A DNA stretch of 64,000 bases, taken from RI-92 sp037384645 (lineage in GTDB: Bacteria > Pseudomonadota > Gammaproteobacteria > UBA6429 > Thiohalophilaceae). Within the stretch, counting starts at the first letter, position 1; every line of letters starts with the position of its first letter. The translations under genes were made by a program, and so were the position numbers. Positions 1 to 9,017 of the stretch are shown piece after piece. The notes below the pieces were generated by a model. The model was not told the DNA's origin. It was given only the letters and a program-made list of their open reading frames with translations, and searched no databases. The DNA lies in contig JARRNT010000007.1 of assembly GCA_037384645.1 (NCBI GenBank), forward strand, positions 34,427 to 98,426. The letters are read 5' to 3'.

Positions 1-2181
1 ACGGGTAATGGTTTCCGGGTCCATGCCTTCGATGGCGGCCTTGACCCGGTTGACCTTGATATCCAGCGCGTCACCGGCCGGGTTAATGCCGTTAAAGACA
101 TCGACAATGCCGGGGATCTTGCGCAGGTCTTTTGCTGTTTTTTTCGCAAGTGTCGTCAGGGTATGCTGGTCGTTGGAGTAGATCTTGATTTCAATCGGCT
201 GGGGCACGGAAGTGAGATCACCAATCATGTCCTCCATGAGTTGTGCTTCGTCGATATCCAGGCCAGGGACTTTTTGCAGCACCTGTTGCCGGACGTGTTG
301 CATAATTTGCTCGATCGGCGGACGCGGCAGGGGTTTGAGGCGAATGAAGAAATCGCCCTCGTAGGCCTCGGTCACGCCACCGCCCAGCTGGGTGCCGGTT
401 CGCCGCGAGTAGGTCTGCACATAGGGGTTGGCCTTGATGATCGCCTCGACCTGCTCGAGCAGGCGATTGGTTTCCGTGAGTGAAGTGCCCGGCTTGCTCA
501 CGTAATCCAGAATAAAGCCGCCTTCATCCATGTGGGGCATAAAGCCGGACCCCGTGCCCTTGTAGGCAAGCAAGCCGAGAGCGAGTAGCGGGACAATACC
601 GACGAGCAGCAGCATGGGTCGGCTGAGCAGTCGTCGCATGATGCGGTCGTAGCGGGAAATAAACCAGTGTGCCAACATGCCGCCGTGCTGTTCGGCCTCG
701 GCATCCTTTTGTGTCAGCCAATGGTCCGCAAGAATCGGTACAGCCAGCCAGGTGACCACATAGGAAATCACCAGGGCAGAGGCCATGGTCAGGGACAGGG
801 CCTTGAAAAAGGCACCGGTGATTCCCCCGAGAAAAGCGAGGGGGATAAAGATGACGATGGTTGCCGCGCTCGAGCCTGTCAATGGCCGGAAGAATTCCAG
901 TGCGGCATGCATGACGCGTTTATGATGATCGTGCTCACTGTCTTTCAGGCGGCGCATGATGTGTTCCACCATGACGATGGCATCATCGATGATCAGTCCC
1001 ACTGCGGCGGCCATACCACCGAGGGTCATGATGTTGAAGGTCATCCCCAGTGCGTGTAACAACACCACCGTGGTGGCGAGTACCGCGGGGACGACCAGCA
1101 GGGCGATGATCGTGACCTTGCCGTTACGCAGGAAAATCCAGAGCACCAGCGCGGCCAGTGCGATACCGATCAGGATGGCATCACGCACACTGGCTGCGGC
1201 GGCAACGACCAGTTGGCTTTGATCGTACCAGTTGGCGATGTGGACACCGTCCGGTAGTTGTGACTTGTATCTGGCAAGCCGGGCTTTAACTTCTTTCGCG
1301 ATTTGTACGCTGTTGCCGCTGGGTTGCTGATAAATCTGGAATAGCACTGCATCATGTCCGTCTGCATTGACTCGGATCCATTGGGGCGCGGTGCTGCGCT
1401 GCACCGTGGCGACGTCTTCCAGGCGGACGATGCCGTTGCCCGCGGTATGCAGTACGGTTTGCCGAATCTGCTGGAGGTTGTGCAGGCGCGTGTCGGATAT
1501 CACCAGGTACAACTTGTAGTGATCCTCGAGTCGCCCGACCGCCGCGAGACTGTTGGCCGCGGACAGGGCGCGCGAGACATCACCCATGGACAGCCCAAGG
1601 GCCTGCAGCCGTGCCGGGTCTACCGTGACCTGGTATTCCTCGCGCGTGCCACCGACCACGCCGACGCGGGCAATGCCGTTGATCGACGACAATAGCGGTC
1701 GTATCTGGTAGATCGCAATATCGCGCAGTTTAGTCAGCGAGACCTTCTTGGACGTCAGGCTGTAGGCCAGGATGGGATAGGTGGTGGGATCCATGCGCCG
1801 GGTGCGAAGTCGGGTGCCGGGCGGCAGGTCGGGCAGGATTTGCGAGGCGGCTGCATTGACCTGCAGGGTCGCGGTGGCCATATTCGTGCCCCAGTCAAAA
1901 TTGACCGAGATATCGGCCGTACCACGGCTGGTGGTGGAGCGCACATCGCGCACACCGGGCACGCGGCGAATGGCTTCTTCCACCGGGACCGTGACTTCCA
2001 GCGCCATTTGCTCGGCGGGGCGGTCACCGGCGTCAAGAGAGACCTGTACCCGGGGAAAATTGACGTTGGGAAACAGGGTGACCGGCAGGACAAAGGTAGC
2101 TATGATGCCGCCGAGCGCCAGCATGGCAAACAGAAACAGGATCGAACGGCGATGCGTCTGTGCCCACTGGCTGAAATTCAT
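1..2181 (-). CDS. RND-family efflux pump permease, partial (C-terminus beyond the left edge)
   Basis: Inner-membrane proton-driven efflux subunit of a tripartite pump. About 727 codons are present and the frame is open to base 1. The protein begins with a short cytoplasmic segment and a first membrane helix, then a periplasmic porter region, then a block of helices. The TM4-like segment carries the adjacent Asp pair (IIDDAIVMVEH) typical of proton relay in RND pumps. The start ATG overlaps the adaptor stop by 4 bp (ATGA), so the two are translationally coupled. Sequence features fit the HAE/general RND type better than the heavy-metal type, but the substrate cannot be inferred. The missing C-terminal part and any following gene (possibly a sensor kinase) lie outside the window. 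Confidence 0.95.
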   Translation of the reverse strand, partial: MNFSQWAQTHRRSILFLFAMLALGGIIATFVLPVTLFPNVNFPRVQVSLDAGDRPAEQMALEVTVPVEEAIRRVPGVRDVRSTTSRGTADISVNFDWGTNMATATLQVNAAASQILPDLPPGTRLRTRRMDPTTYPILAYSLTSKKVSLTKLRDIAIYQIRPLLSSINGIARVGVVGGTREEYQVTVDPARLQALGLSMGDVSRALSAANSLAAVGRLEDHYKLYLVISDTRLHNLQQIRQTVLHTAGNGIVRLEDVATVQRSTAPQWIRVNADGHDAVLFQIYQQPSGNSVQIAKEVKARLARYKSQLPDGVHIANWYDQSQLVVAAAASVRDAILIGIALAALVLWIFLRNGKVTIIALLVVPAVLATTVVLLHALGMTFNIMTLGGMAAAVGLIIDDAIVMVEHIMRRLKDSEHDHHKRVMHAALEFFRPLTGSSAATIVIFIPLAFLGGITGAFFKALSLTMASALVISYVVTWLAVPILADHWLTQKDAEAEQHGGMLAHWFISRYDRIMRRLLSRPMLLLVGIVPLLALGLLAYKGTGSGFMPHMDEGGFILDYVSKPGTSLTETNRLLEQVEAIIKANPYVQTYSRRTGTQLGGGVTEAYEGDFFIRLKPLPRPPIEQIMQHVRQQVLQKVPGLDIDEAQLMEDMIGDLTSVPQPIEIKIYSNDQHTLTTLAKKTAKDLRKIPGIVDVFNGINPAGDALDIKVNRVKAAIEGMDPETITR

Positions 2182-3200
2182 TGCGCCTGCACCCGGACTA
2201 GTCCGCCGTCGTGCAGTTCATAGTTGCCGAGGGTGACGACCGGGGCGCCGTCAATAAACGGACCCTGCACAGCCACCCAGTTGCCTTCTTCCATACCGGT
2301 TTTTACATTGATACGGTGCGCATGTTTGTCCACGACCTGATAGAGATAGGCGCCGTCTGTGTCCTTCAGCACGGCGCGTCGGGGGACGGCATACTGGCGT
2401 TTGCTTGCCGTCTCGATTTCTCCACGAACCCGTTCACCCGGTGCGAAGCCTGTCGCCTGAGTGCGTATTGACACGTCGACAAGCTGGGTCTTTGGATTGA
2501 TTTGACCTGCAACCCAGACAACCTGGCCTTCACCGTGCAGGTTGCTGTCCAGTACGGAACTGAGCATGACCTTCTGGCCCGGCTGCAAAAACCGGCTGTC
2601 ACTGGGTTCCACCCCGAGACGGGCACGCAGGGTTGTGACATTAGCGATTTCAACCAGGTTGGTGCCTGCACTAAACCGATCGCCGGGGACCGCCTTGACG
2701 GCAATGACGACGCCGTCAATCGGTGCAGTCAGTTTGTTGCGAGTGATGCCGGCACCCAGACGTTTTTGCATCGCCATGGCTTGTTTGGCGTCTTTCAGAT
2801 TTTTTGCCGCGTTGTCGAGACTGGAGCGGGTTGTTAACTGTTGGGCAAACAACTTTTTTTCACGCTTTAATTCTGCGCGGGCATAGTCCAGGGCATTCTT
2901 GGCCTGGGTATAACTGAGTGATGAAGCGGGGTCGCTGGTGACCGTGAGCAACAGATCATTTTTATGCACACGCTGGCCCGGGTTTACCAGCACACGATCG
3001 ACACGACCCCCGATAGGAAAATTCAGGTTAACGGTGGCATCCGGTTCCGGGGTCAGGGTCCCGAACCCGGTGATGTGACTTGTCATCACGCGCTGGCGCA
3101 ATGGCATGGTCTGAACCAGGACACTGGACTGTGCGTCAGCCTCAGCAAATAACGGCCAGCATATGCTGAATGCAATGAATAGACTCAGTAATAGTTTCAT
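2178..3200 (-). CDS. RND efflux periplasmic adaptor (membrane fusion protein)
   Basis: 340-residue adaptor that bridges the RND pump to the outer-membrane channel. An N-terminal signal peptide (hydrophobic to about residue 22, then AEADAQ) is followed by a lipoyl-like half (GGRVDRVLVNPGQRV), an alpha-hairpin rich in Lys, Glu and Ala at about 80-150, the second lipoyl half (LTAPIDGVVIAV) and beta-barrel domains. It overlaps its neighbours on both sides by 4 bp (ATGA), so outer-membrane factor, adaptor and pump form one translation-coupled operon. Length is normal for the HlyD/AcrA superfamily. Confidence 0.94.
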   Translation of the reverse strand: MKLLLSLFIAFSICWPLFAEADAQSSVLVQTMPLRQRVMTSHITGFGTLTPEPDATVNLNFPIGGRVDRVLVNPGQRVHKNDLLLTVTSDPASSLSYTQAKNALDYARAELKREKKLFAQQLTTRSSLDNAAKNLKDAKQAMAMQKRLGAGITRNKLTAPIDGVVIAVKAVPGDRFSAGTNLVEIANVTTLRARLGVEPSDSRFLQPGQKVMLSSVLDSNLHGEGQVVWVAGQINPKTQLVDVSIRTQATGFAPGERVRGEIETASKRQYAVPRRAVLKDTDGAYLYQVVDKHAHRINVKTGMEEGNWVAVQGPFIDGAPVVTLGNYELHDGGLVRVQAQ

Positions 3201-4567
3201 TGAGTTTTCTCGGCAATGCGTTGGGGGAAATCGCCGCCTATCAGGGTAAGCAGGGCAATCCTGTTTTCCTGCAGAGACTGTTTCAGGTTAGCCGCTTCGA
3301 TGTGCTTGGCGATACGTACCGACTCGAAAGAAACAAATGCGGCCGTGTCCAGCGAGCCACTGGCCAGTGCAGCACGTGCACGATTTGCTGCGCGATCCAG
3401 TTCGGGCAGGTGTTGAGTGATAGTCTTCAGCTGGTTTTGTAATAATTTACGATCGGCCAGTAGACGCAGCACTTTCGAGCGTGCGCGATTGAGGCGGATT
3501 TCATAGTCATCGTGCAGGCGCTGTCGGGTTGCTTTAGCAATCGCGATATTACCCCGATTGCCATCAAAGATGGGCAGGGTCAGGGCCAGGGTAAAGCCGT
3601 GGGTGATGATACCGCCGGTATCCCGGGCTTTATTGAGGCCGAGATTGAATGCCGGAAACTGATTCAGGATCGCCTGGCGATAACGTGCGTCCTGCGCAGC
3701 GTAGCCGGCCTTGAGCGCGAGCAGGTCCGGCCGGCGTTGCGGTAATTGTCGCAATGCCTGTTCGACGTTTGCATTAGACAACGGCGCCAGTTTCAAATCG
3801 TCTACCAGCTTGAGCTGCACGGTCGGTGCCAGACCCAGCAGGTTATCCAGCTGGTGGCGAGTTTTGGCTTGCCGGCGCTGCAGGTCGTTACGCTGGCGTT
3901 CGGCATCCTGCCAGGCGATGAGGGCCGAGTCGGTCGCGATCACCGTCATATTGCCCTGGCTCAGCGCGACCTTTGATTTACGGTATTGCGCCTGCAGCAG
4001 GTCAGCCTTTCGGGTCAACCAGGCTAACAGGCGGGTCTGTGTGATGGCGCGCGTGAACAGCACGCGGGCGCGGGCGATGACCTGCCATTCCTGCCAGAGT
4101 AGATCCAGGTTGGTCTTGCGCAGATTTGCCTTGCCAGCGTCAGACTTTGCCGCATGGCTGATCAGGCTGTTGAGGTCGTAGGCGATGCCTGCGTTGTAGG
4201 CGGTAGTGACACCCGCTGCCTTGTGGACCGGGAAATCGCGCGCCAGATTGAATTGTGGATCCGGCAACAGTCCGGCGGCAAAGGCCTGGGCATGGGCAAT
4301 ATGCGCGTTAGCACGCGCCAGCTGCAGTTCGGGATTATTCAGCACAGCCAGGATGGCGATTTCCGTGATGTCCAGGCCGTTGCCGGGATCGATCGTATAG
4401 CTGGCCAGGTGCGGGAATGGCAGTTTTCGGGCATCGACCCGCAATTGCGACAAATTATCCGGCAGTAAGGGATGATCGTTCAGCGGTAGTGCCTGGTAGC
4501 TTGCGCAGGCGCTGAGCATCAGTGCAGCCAGGGCAAGCGCGAGGAGTTTGAGTAGATGTTGACGCAT
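3197..4567 (-). CDS. TolC-family outer membrane efflux lipoprotein
   Basis: 456-residue outer-membrane factor of the same efflux operon. The chosen ATG gives a lipoprotein signal with lipobox LSAC (Cys about residue 21). An upstream in-frame start would add 20 residues ahead of the signal peptide and overlap the response-regulator gene, so it is unlikely. Two repeated helical blocks rich in Ala, Leu, Gln and Arg (for example around QRRPDLLALKAGYAAQDARY) are typical of the OEP fold. It lies 25 bp after the response-regulator stop and overlaps the adaptor by 4 bp. Confidence 0.93.
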   Translation of the reverse strand: MRQHLLKLLALALAALMLSACASYQALPLNDHPLLPDNLSQLRVDARKLPFPHLASYTIDPGNGLDITEIAILAVLNNPELQLARANAHIAHAQAFAAGLLPDPQFNLARDFPVHKAAGVTTAYNAGIAYDLNSLISHAAKSDAGKANLRKTNLDLLWQEWQVIARARVLFTRAITQTRLLAWLTRKADLLQAQYRKSKVALSQGNMTVIATDSALIAWQDAERQRNDLQRRQAKTRHQLDNLLGLAPTVQLKLVDDLKLAPLSNANVEQALRQLPQRRPDLLALKAGYAAQDARYRQAILNQFPAFNLGLNKARDTGGIITHGFTLALTLPIFDGNRGNIAIAKATRQRLHDDYEIRLNRARSKVLRLLADRKLLQNQLKTITQHLPELDRAANRARAALASGSLDTAAFVSFESVRIAKHIEAANLKQSLQENRIALLTLIGGDFPQRIAEKTQ

Positions 4568-4592
4568 GCTAGGTGAAATGATTCCTGAACAG

Positions 4593-5255
4593 TTATTGCC
4601 GGTCGGCCAGTTTGAAACCGATACCACGCACCGTATGGATCAGGTCTGTACCCAGCTTTTTGCGCAGGTGGTGGATAAACACGTCGAGGGTATTGCTCTC
4701 AACTTCTTCACCCCAGCCATATAGTTTTTCCTCGAGCCGGCTGCGCGGGACGATTTCGCCGGGCGGGTCCATTAAGGCATGCAGGACTGCGAATTCGCGG
4801 GCGGACAATTTGAGTGGCTGGTTGCAGTAAAACACTTCGTGTGTGGCGGGCATGAGGACCAGTTGCTGGTAACGGATTTCTGGTGTTGCCCGACCTACGC
4901 GGCGACGTAACAGGGCGCGCACCCGCGCATTCAATTCCTCGAGATCGAACGGTTTGACCAGGTAGTCGTCGGAGCCGGCATCCAGGCCCTTGACCCGGTC
5001 ATCCACGGCATCGCGGGCCGTGATGATCAATACCGGTGCCTCGCCGTCCCGGCGACGATAATCGGCCAGTACTTCCAGTCCCTGCTTGCGTGGCAGTCCC
5101 AGGTCCAGCAGTACGAGGTCGTATTGATGGGTCTGCAGTGCCAGCTCTGCCGCCTTGCCGTCGCGTACCCAATCCACGGCATAGCCTTGCTCGCGCAATT
5201 CTTCGTCAATACTTTCGCCAATCATGGCATCGTCTTCGACCAGTAACAGCCGCAT
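4593..5255 (-). CDS. OmpR/PhoB-family response regulator (QseB/PmrA-like)
   Basis: 220-residue two-component regulator. The receiver domain has the acidic pair (VEDD), phospho-acceptor Asp51 in LLLDLGLP and the conserved Lys in LVKPF. A C-terminal winged-helix domain ends in DVFIHHLRKKLG and TVRGIGF, the signature of OmpR-type effectors, most like the QseB/PmrA branch. The start was set at MRLLLVEDD; the longer frame adds 11 unrelated residues. It is the first gene of the efflux operon, and a direct repeat matching PmrA/QseB-type boxes lies about 50-65 bp upstream, suggesting autoregulation. No cognate histidine kinase is visible; it may lie beyond the left edge. Confidence 0.93.
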   Translation of the reverse strand: MRLLLVEDDAMIGESIDEELREQGYAVDWVRDGKAAELALQTHQYDLVLLDLGLPRKQGLEVLADYRRRDGEAPVLIITARDAVDDRVKGLDAGSDDYLVKPFDLEELNARVRALLRRRVGRATPEIRYQQLVLMPATHEVFYCNQPLKLSAREFAVLHALMDPPGEIVPRSRLEEKLYGWGEEVESNTLDVFIHHLRKKLGTDLIHTVRGIGFKLADRQ

Positions 5256-5303
5256 GGATTGTCCGATTCCAGTGTTCAGGGCGCACACGTTAACACGCGT
5301 AAT

Positions 5304-5320
5304 ATTAAGAAAACATTAAG
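5304..5320 (-). promoter_or_regulatory. Direct-repeat box for a PmrA/QseB-type response regulator
   Basis: On the minus strand the sequence reads CTTAAT-GTTTT-CTTAAT, two identical hexamers with 11-bp periodicity. PmrA/BasR and QseB bind CTTAA-N5-CTTAA-like direct repeats. It sits upstream of the response-regulator start and is the likely autoregulatory site of the efflux operon. Binding is inferred. Confidence 0.6.
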
Positions 5321-5611
5321 GTGGATTAGGTCAGGAGCAAGGCGGATTCAGATATATATTAAGTATATGCAATGTAGCTATCCGCAGTACCGGCTGGGAT
5401 GTTGCATGGCACGCATGGGCAGTGAGGGTAAAAAAGTGTTTCTCTAGAGCAGGCGGGCTTGGATCCTGGCAGAGCACGAAATCTTTATAAAATAATGGCT
5501 TAGCATCAGGCCAGGGGATAATACGGACAGATCACATGGTTAACGCGGGGCAGCAATCTGCCGATAAGCAGAGACAGATACCCTATGCAATAGTGACGAA
5601 AGGATACGGTT
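5321..5611. other. Intergenic region between the efflux regulator and bactofilin
   Basis: About 290 bp without a credible gene. An AT-rich stretch at about 5482-5497 (TTTATAAAATAAT) could contain a -10 element for bactofilin, and an AAAGGA ribosome-binding site precedes its ATG. I see no strong terminator or repeat. Confidence 0.5.
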
Positions 5612-6019
5612 ATGCAGTCAGCCAGAAAGCAACCCGTGCTGGGCCGGAAACTCGACAGCATTATCCGCTTTACCTCTTCTATCGGTGAGGGAAGTACTTT
5701 TACCGGTAGTTTCAGCGGCGGTGAGAATATTGTGGTCCGGGGCAAAGTTGAGGGCGAGAGTGATGTTCGAGGTGCAGTGGTGGTTGCAGAGAGCGGCCAC
5801 TGGAAAGGTAAGCTTAAGGCCGATATCGTCGTAGTGGCTGGTCGCTTCGAAGGAGACATTACGGCGCGGGAAAAGATTGAAGTGCTCAATGGCGCACATA
5901 TCAATGGTAACCTGGCTTGTCCCAATATCGCGATGGAGACCGGTGCCATTCATGATGGGCGCCTGAGCATGCATTCCAAACTCAGCCATTTTGAGGAAAA
6001 GCGCGAAGCTGGCGTTTAA
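5612..6019 (+). CDS. Bactofilin (polymer-forming cytoskeletal protein)
   Basis: 135-residue bactofilin. After a short disordered N-terminus there is a right-handed beta-helix made of regularly spaced hydrophobic/Gly repeats (SSIGEGSTFTGSFSG, NIVVRGKVEGESDV, ADIVVVAGRFEGDITA, EKIEVLNGAHINGNLA). Bactofilins form nucleotide-independent filaments, usually membrane-associated, that localise cell-wall enzymes or shape the envelope. Its TAA overlaps the stop of the convergent ATP-grasp gene by 3 bp. The beginning KQPVLGRKLDSIIRF lacks a membrane segment. Confidence 0.92.
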   Translation: MQSARKQPVLGRKLDSIIRFTSSIGEGSTFTGSFSGGENIVVRGKVEGESDVRGAVVVAESGHWKGKLKADIVVVAGRFEGDITAREKIEVLNGAHINGNLACPNIAMETGAIHDGRLSMHSKLSHFEEKREAGV

Positions 6020-7047
6020 GGCCGTATTTCGCGGCGGTAGCGTAGGCCCAGATTCAGTATCCGCTGGATTAATTGATCGTACATGATGCCGGCCCGCTCG
6101 GCGGAGAATGCCACATCGTCTTCCGTGGAGATGGCGGCGTTGGGATTGGCCTCGAGTACGTAGAGTTTGCCGTCATTGGTCAGGCGCAGGTCCAGTCGGG
6201 CATAGCTGTTCATATCCAGGATGCGGTAAACCCGCTTGGCCAGGGCATTGATTTTCTCCGTCATGCCGGCTGGCAGGTTACGTGCGAACTGGTAATCGAT
6301 ACCCCAGCGCTCGCGATATTTCTCGTTCCATTTTACATTGTAGGTCGCGATACGGTGCATGTTGTCATCGAGCTTGTCGAAGACCAGTTCGCGAACGGGC
6401 AGAACCTGCAGGCGCGTATTGCCCAGTACCGCGACATATAGTTCACGCCCTTCGATGTATTGCTCGGCAATCGCATCGCCTTCAGCCATGGTGAACAGTT
6501 GCCCGACCCGTTCTATCAGCTCTTCCGGGTTGCTGACATAGGAAGCCTGGGCGATACCAACCGAACCCTGTTCCACCGTGGATTTCACAATCATGGGGTA
6601 TGGCAGCTTCGCGACTTTCCTGGGGTTGACCTTCTTGCCGCGCGGAAATACAAAAAAACGGGGTACCCGAATGCGGTGATAACTGAGCAGCTTTTTTGAC
6701 AGGGATTTGTCCCGCGCCAGCAACATGCCGCGCGGATTACAGCCGGTATAGGGCAGACCGACCATATCAAGATAGCTGACAATGTAGTAATCGAGGGCGC
6801 CGTTGTCGGCAAAGGCCTCCATCATGTTAAAGGCGATGTGCGGTTTCCATTCCTCGATACTGCGACGAATGGGGGTGATATCGTCTTCGATGCCCACGAC
6901 CCGTATCTCGTGACCAAGCTGCAGCAGTGCTGTCTTGACGTCATATTCGCTGCGGCAGTCGCTCAGGCGTGGATCGTCACGGTCCACGATATCTTCCGGC
7001 GGGATCAGATTGGTATGGGTCAGGATTAGTACGCGCAGTTTACTCAT
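6016..7047 (-). CDS. ATP-grasp ligase related to D-alanine--D-alanine ligase
   Basis: 343-residue ATP-grasp protein expected to form an amide (or similar) bond through an acyl-phosphate. Visible are the Ddl-like N-terminal half, the substrate-loop region YTGCNPRGMLLARDK, the ATP-binding Lys in PMIVKST, a Gly-rich loop EQGSVGIAQ and the metal-binding tail YVLEANPNAAIS (E-x-N pattern). It does not align end to end with true Ddl, so the substrate is open. It overlaps the upstream metallopeptidase gene by 4 bp, so the two are coupled. Compare the second ATP-grasp plus metallopeptidase set at 28-36 kb. Confidence 0.85.
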   Translation of the reverse strand: MSKLRVLILTHTNLIPPEDIVDRDDPRLSDCRSEYDVKTALLQLGHEIRVVGIEDDITPIRRSIEEWKPHIAFNMMEAFADNGALDYYIVSYLDMVGLPYTGCNPRGMLLARDKSLSKKLLSYHRIRVPRFFVFPRGKKVNPRKVAKLPYPMIVKSTVEQGSVGIAQASYVSNPEELIERVGQLFTMAEGDAIAEQYIEGRELYVAVLGNTRLQVLPVRELVFDKLDDNMHRIATYNVKWNEKYRERWGIDYQFARNLPAGMTEKINALAKRVYRILDMNSYARLDLRLTNDGKLYVLEANPNAAISTEDDVAFSAERAGIMYDQLIQRILNLGLRYRREIRP

Positions 7048-8090
7048 CGGGCTAAATGGAAGCCTCCACTATGCAGCTTGTTCATCACTACCATAGTGAC
7101 GCAGGCAATGACGTTTGACAACAATTCAGGGGAATCAGGATCGGCGCGCAGACCCAGTTGGTCACAGCGCCTGATCATTTCCTTGAGGACCTCATTAATC
7201 CGGTATTTGTATTCACCGGTCCAGCGTTCGACGACATGCAGGGTGGGTTTGGCCACGCTGCGTAAATAGCGTGAGGCCTTTTGTCCCTGAGGCAGATTTT
7301 GTCTGTCAGCAAACAGTTTGCGCAAGTCCACGTCGAAGAATTCAGGACTATCCAGGCCGTAGCGTTGACGTTTTTCCTCATAGAACTTACGTAAGCTCAG
7401 TTTGATTTTGTCGACAGGATATTCGGTCTGTTTGTTGCGCAACAGAGGAGATTTGCCGCTAAGGTTTGTCATAACGGCATCTACATATTGCAGCTTCTTC
7501 AGGGCGTGCCAGTTCTGGTAGCGATGCCTCCAGTCCGAGCGGGGGTCCAGCCAGACGGCAAAGGTCTCCGCCCAGTCCTCGTGCGGATGGCTTTGCGCAT
7601 ACCAGCCCGGCAGATTGATTACAAAACGTTTACTGTAGGGTTTGGGCAGATAGGTTTCCTTGTAAGCGGCATTGGGGTTGCCAAACATGGCGCGCCAATT
7701 GCGGTCACGTGTCAACTTATAGGCATTGAGGATCGCATGCCCGGTTTCATGTCTGAGCAGCTTCATGCACCATTTAGGGTCGCCCCCTTCCACTTCCAGC
7801 ATGTATTCCAGTTCAAGCTGTTTCAGTTTTGGGTGAGCCAGGAAGAATGGAATCGCCACGCCAGGGACGCCATCAGGGCAATACCATTCATCAGAGAACC
7901 AGAAATGTGGCTGGAAGCGCAAGCGCCGGCGTTCAAGTTCAGCATACAGCTGGCGGATTTGCGGCATGACAGCGCTGTTTTCCAGATGCAGGCCGAGATC
8001 GCAGATACGCATATCCAGCAAATTCTCCCTGCTTTTTCGGACCCAGGGATATTTCGCCTTGGTGGATTGTGAGTGTTTGCTTATCGGCAT
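7044..8090 (-). CDS. Putative zinc-binding metallopeptidase (HExGH, EDWAET family)
   Basis: 348-residue protein with a zinc-protease motif HETGH at 114-118 and, about 53 residues later, EDWAETFAVWL at 171-181, which probably supplies a further metal ligand. The same two motifs recur in the zinc-ribbon protein at 28130-29302, so the two are homologues (putative zinc-binding peptidase family, PF15887-like by my recollection). No signal peptide is seen, so it is probably cytoplasmic. It is coupled by an ATGA overlap to the downstream ATP-grasp ligase, suggesting the ligase and peptidase act on one product. Substrate unknown. Confidence 0.8.
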   Translation of the reverse strand: MPISKHSQSTKAKYPWVRKSRENLLDMRICDLGLHLENSAVMPQIRQLYAELERRRLRFQPHFWFSDEWYCPDGVPGVAIPFFLAHPKLKQLELEYMLEVEGGDPKWCMKLLRHETGHAILNAYKLTRDRNWRAMFGNPNAAYKETYLPKPYSKRFVINLPGWYAQSHPHEDWAETFAVWLDPRSDWRHRYQNWHALKKLQYVDAVMTNLSGKSPLLRNKQTEYPVDKIKLSLRKFYEEKRQRYGLDSPEFFDVDLRKLFADRQNLPQGQKASRYLRSVAKPTLHVVERWTGEYKYRINEVLKEMIRRCDQLGLRADPDSPELLSNVIACVTMVVMNKLHSGGFHLAR

Positions 8091-8260
8091 GCGCTATGCA
8101 TGCACTAAAACAAATTCGACAGATTCTTGTCAACCAGCATGTTCGGATATTCGTACAGAAATAGTGTATGGCTAGATCTGCTATATATTTATATGTATCC
8201 GCGCGCCAGGTGTCCCTGGTGTTATCCAGTCAATTCAGCACAACATGCAGGTATCACGAT

Positions 8261-8689
8261 ATGAGCGAGCAGCAGGTGAAAACAGTCGATTCGCGTCAGG
8301 CCTGGAAGCTGATCCAGGAAAATCCCCGGAGTTTGCTGGTAGACGTGCGATCGCATATGGAGTTTTTGTTTATTGGTCATCCCGTTGGTGCACTGAATGT
8401 CGCCTGGATCGACGAGCCGGACTGGAACGTGAATCCGAATTTTGTGCGTGAAATCAAGCAGCTTATGCTCGGTGGGCTGGCACATGGCGAGCCCCGAGAA
8501 AATGCGCCGGTGTTACTGATCTGCCGCAGCGGCAAGCGCTCGAAGGAGGCCGGTGATCTGCTGTTGCGTGAGGGACTGACTAATGTTTACAACATTGCCG
8601 ATGGCTTTGAGGGTGAACTGGATGACCAGCATCACCGTAGTAGTCTCGGCGGCTGGCGGTTTGAGGGCTTGCCCTGGGAACAGTGCTAA
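8261..8689 (+). CDS. Rhodanese-like domain protein
   Basis: 142-residue single-domain rhodanese with LLVDVRSHMEFLFIGHP and the active-site loop CRSGKRS (Cys88), which would carry a persulfide. The start ATG gives MSEQQVKTVDSRQAW, normal for the family; upstream in-frame codons add unrelated sequence. It is cytoplasmic with no signal peptide. It stands alone between the divergent metallopeptidase operon and a small unknown gene. Likely a sulfurtransferase or persulfide carrier; the partner is unknown. Confidence 0.9.
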   Translation: MSEQQVKTVDSRQAWKLIQENPRSLLVDVRSHMEFLFIGHPVGALNVAWIDEPDWNVNPNFVREIKQLMLGGLAHGEPRENAPVLLICRSGKRSKEAGDLLLREGLTNVYNIADGFEGELDDQHHRSSLGGWRFEGLPWEQC

Positions 8690-8791
8690 GTATCGGATTT
8701 AACTCACGATCCACGATCGTGCAGGTACAGTGCTGGTGAGATTAGCGGTCATCCACTATAATTTGCAATCCTGGTCAATATAATTCCCGTT

Positions 8792-8989
8792 ATGCTCAAT
8801 GCCGAATTACAGTCCGTCGTTGAACGTCTTTGTGAAGATGGCTGTAGCGCAGTGACGCAATATATTTCCGATATCGAAGCCGGTCATTATCCTGCACAGA
8901 TGCAGCACCTGGATCACCACGCGTGTGATGCCGTTCTGGATGAATTGAAATCGATTATGGCGGTGTATGCGCGGCGCAGCGAAAACTAG
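8792..8989 (+). CDS. Small conserved-looking hypothetical protein
   Basis: 65 residues beginning MLNAELQSVVERLCEDGC, predicted helical, with two Cys and several His (LDHHACDAVLDEL). I do not recognise a function. The compact intergenic fit (after the rhodanese, convergent with cysQ 28 bp away) and the typical coding composition support a real gene. Nothing in the context assigns a role. Confidence 0.6.
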   Translation: MLNAELQSVVERLCEDGCSAVTQYISDIEAGHYPAQMQHLDHHACDAVLDELKSIMAVYARRSEN

Positions 8990-9017
8990 GCAACAGGCCT
9001 GGAGCTGAGCCGGTTAA

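Noticed and set aside
163..2236. Several plus-strand open frames of 86-151 codons across 163-2236
   Set aside because: They are antisense to the RND pump gene, whose minus-strand frame is continuous and has family motifs.
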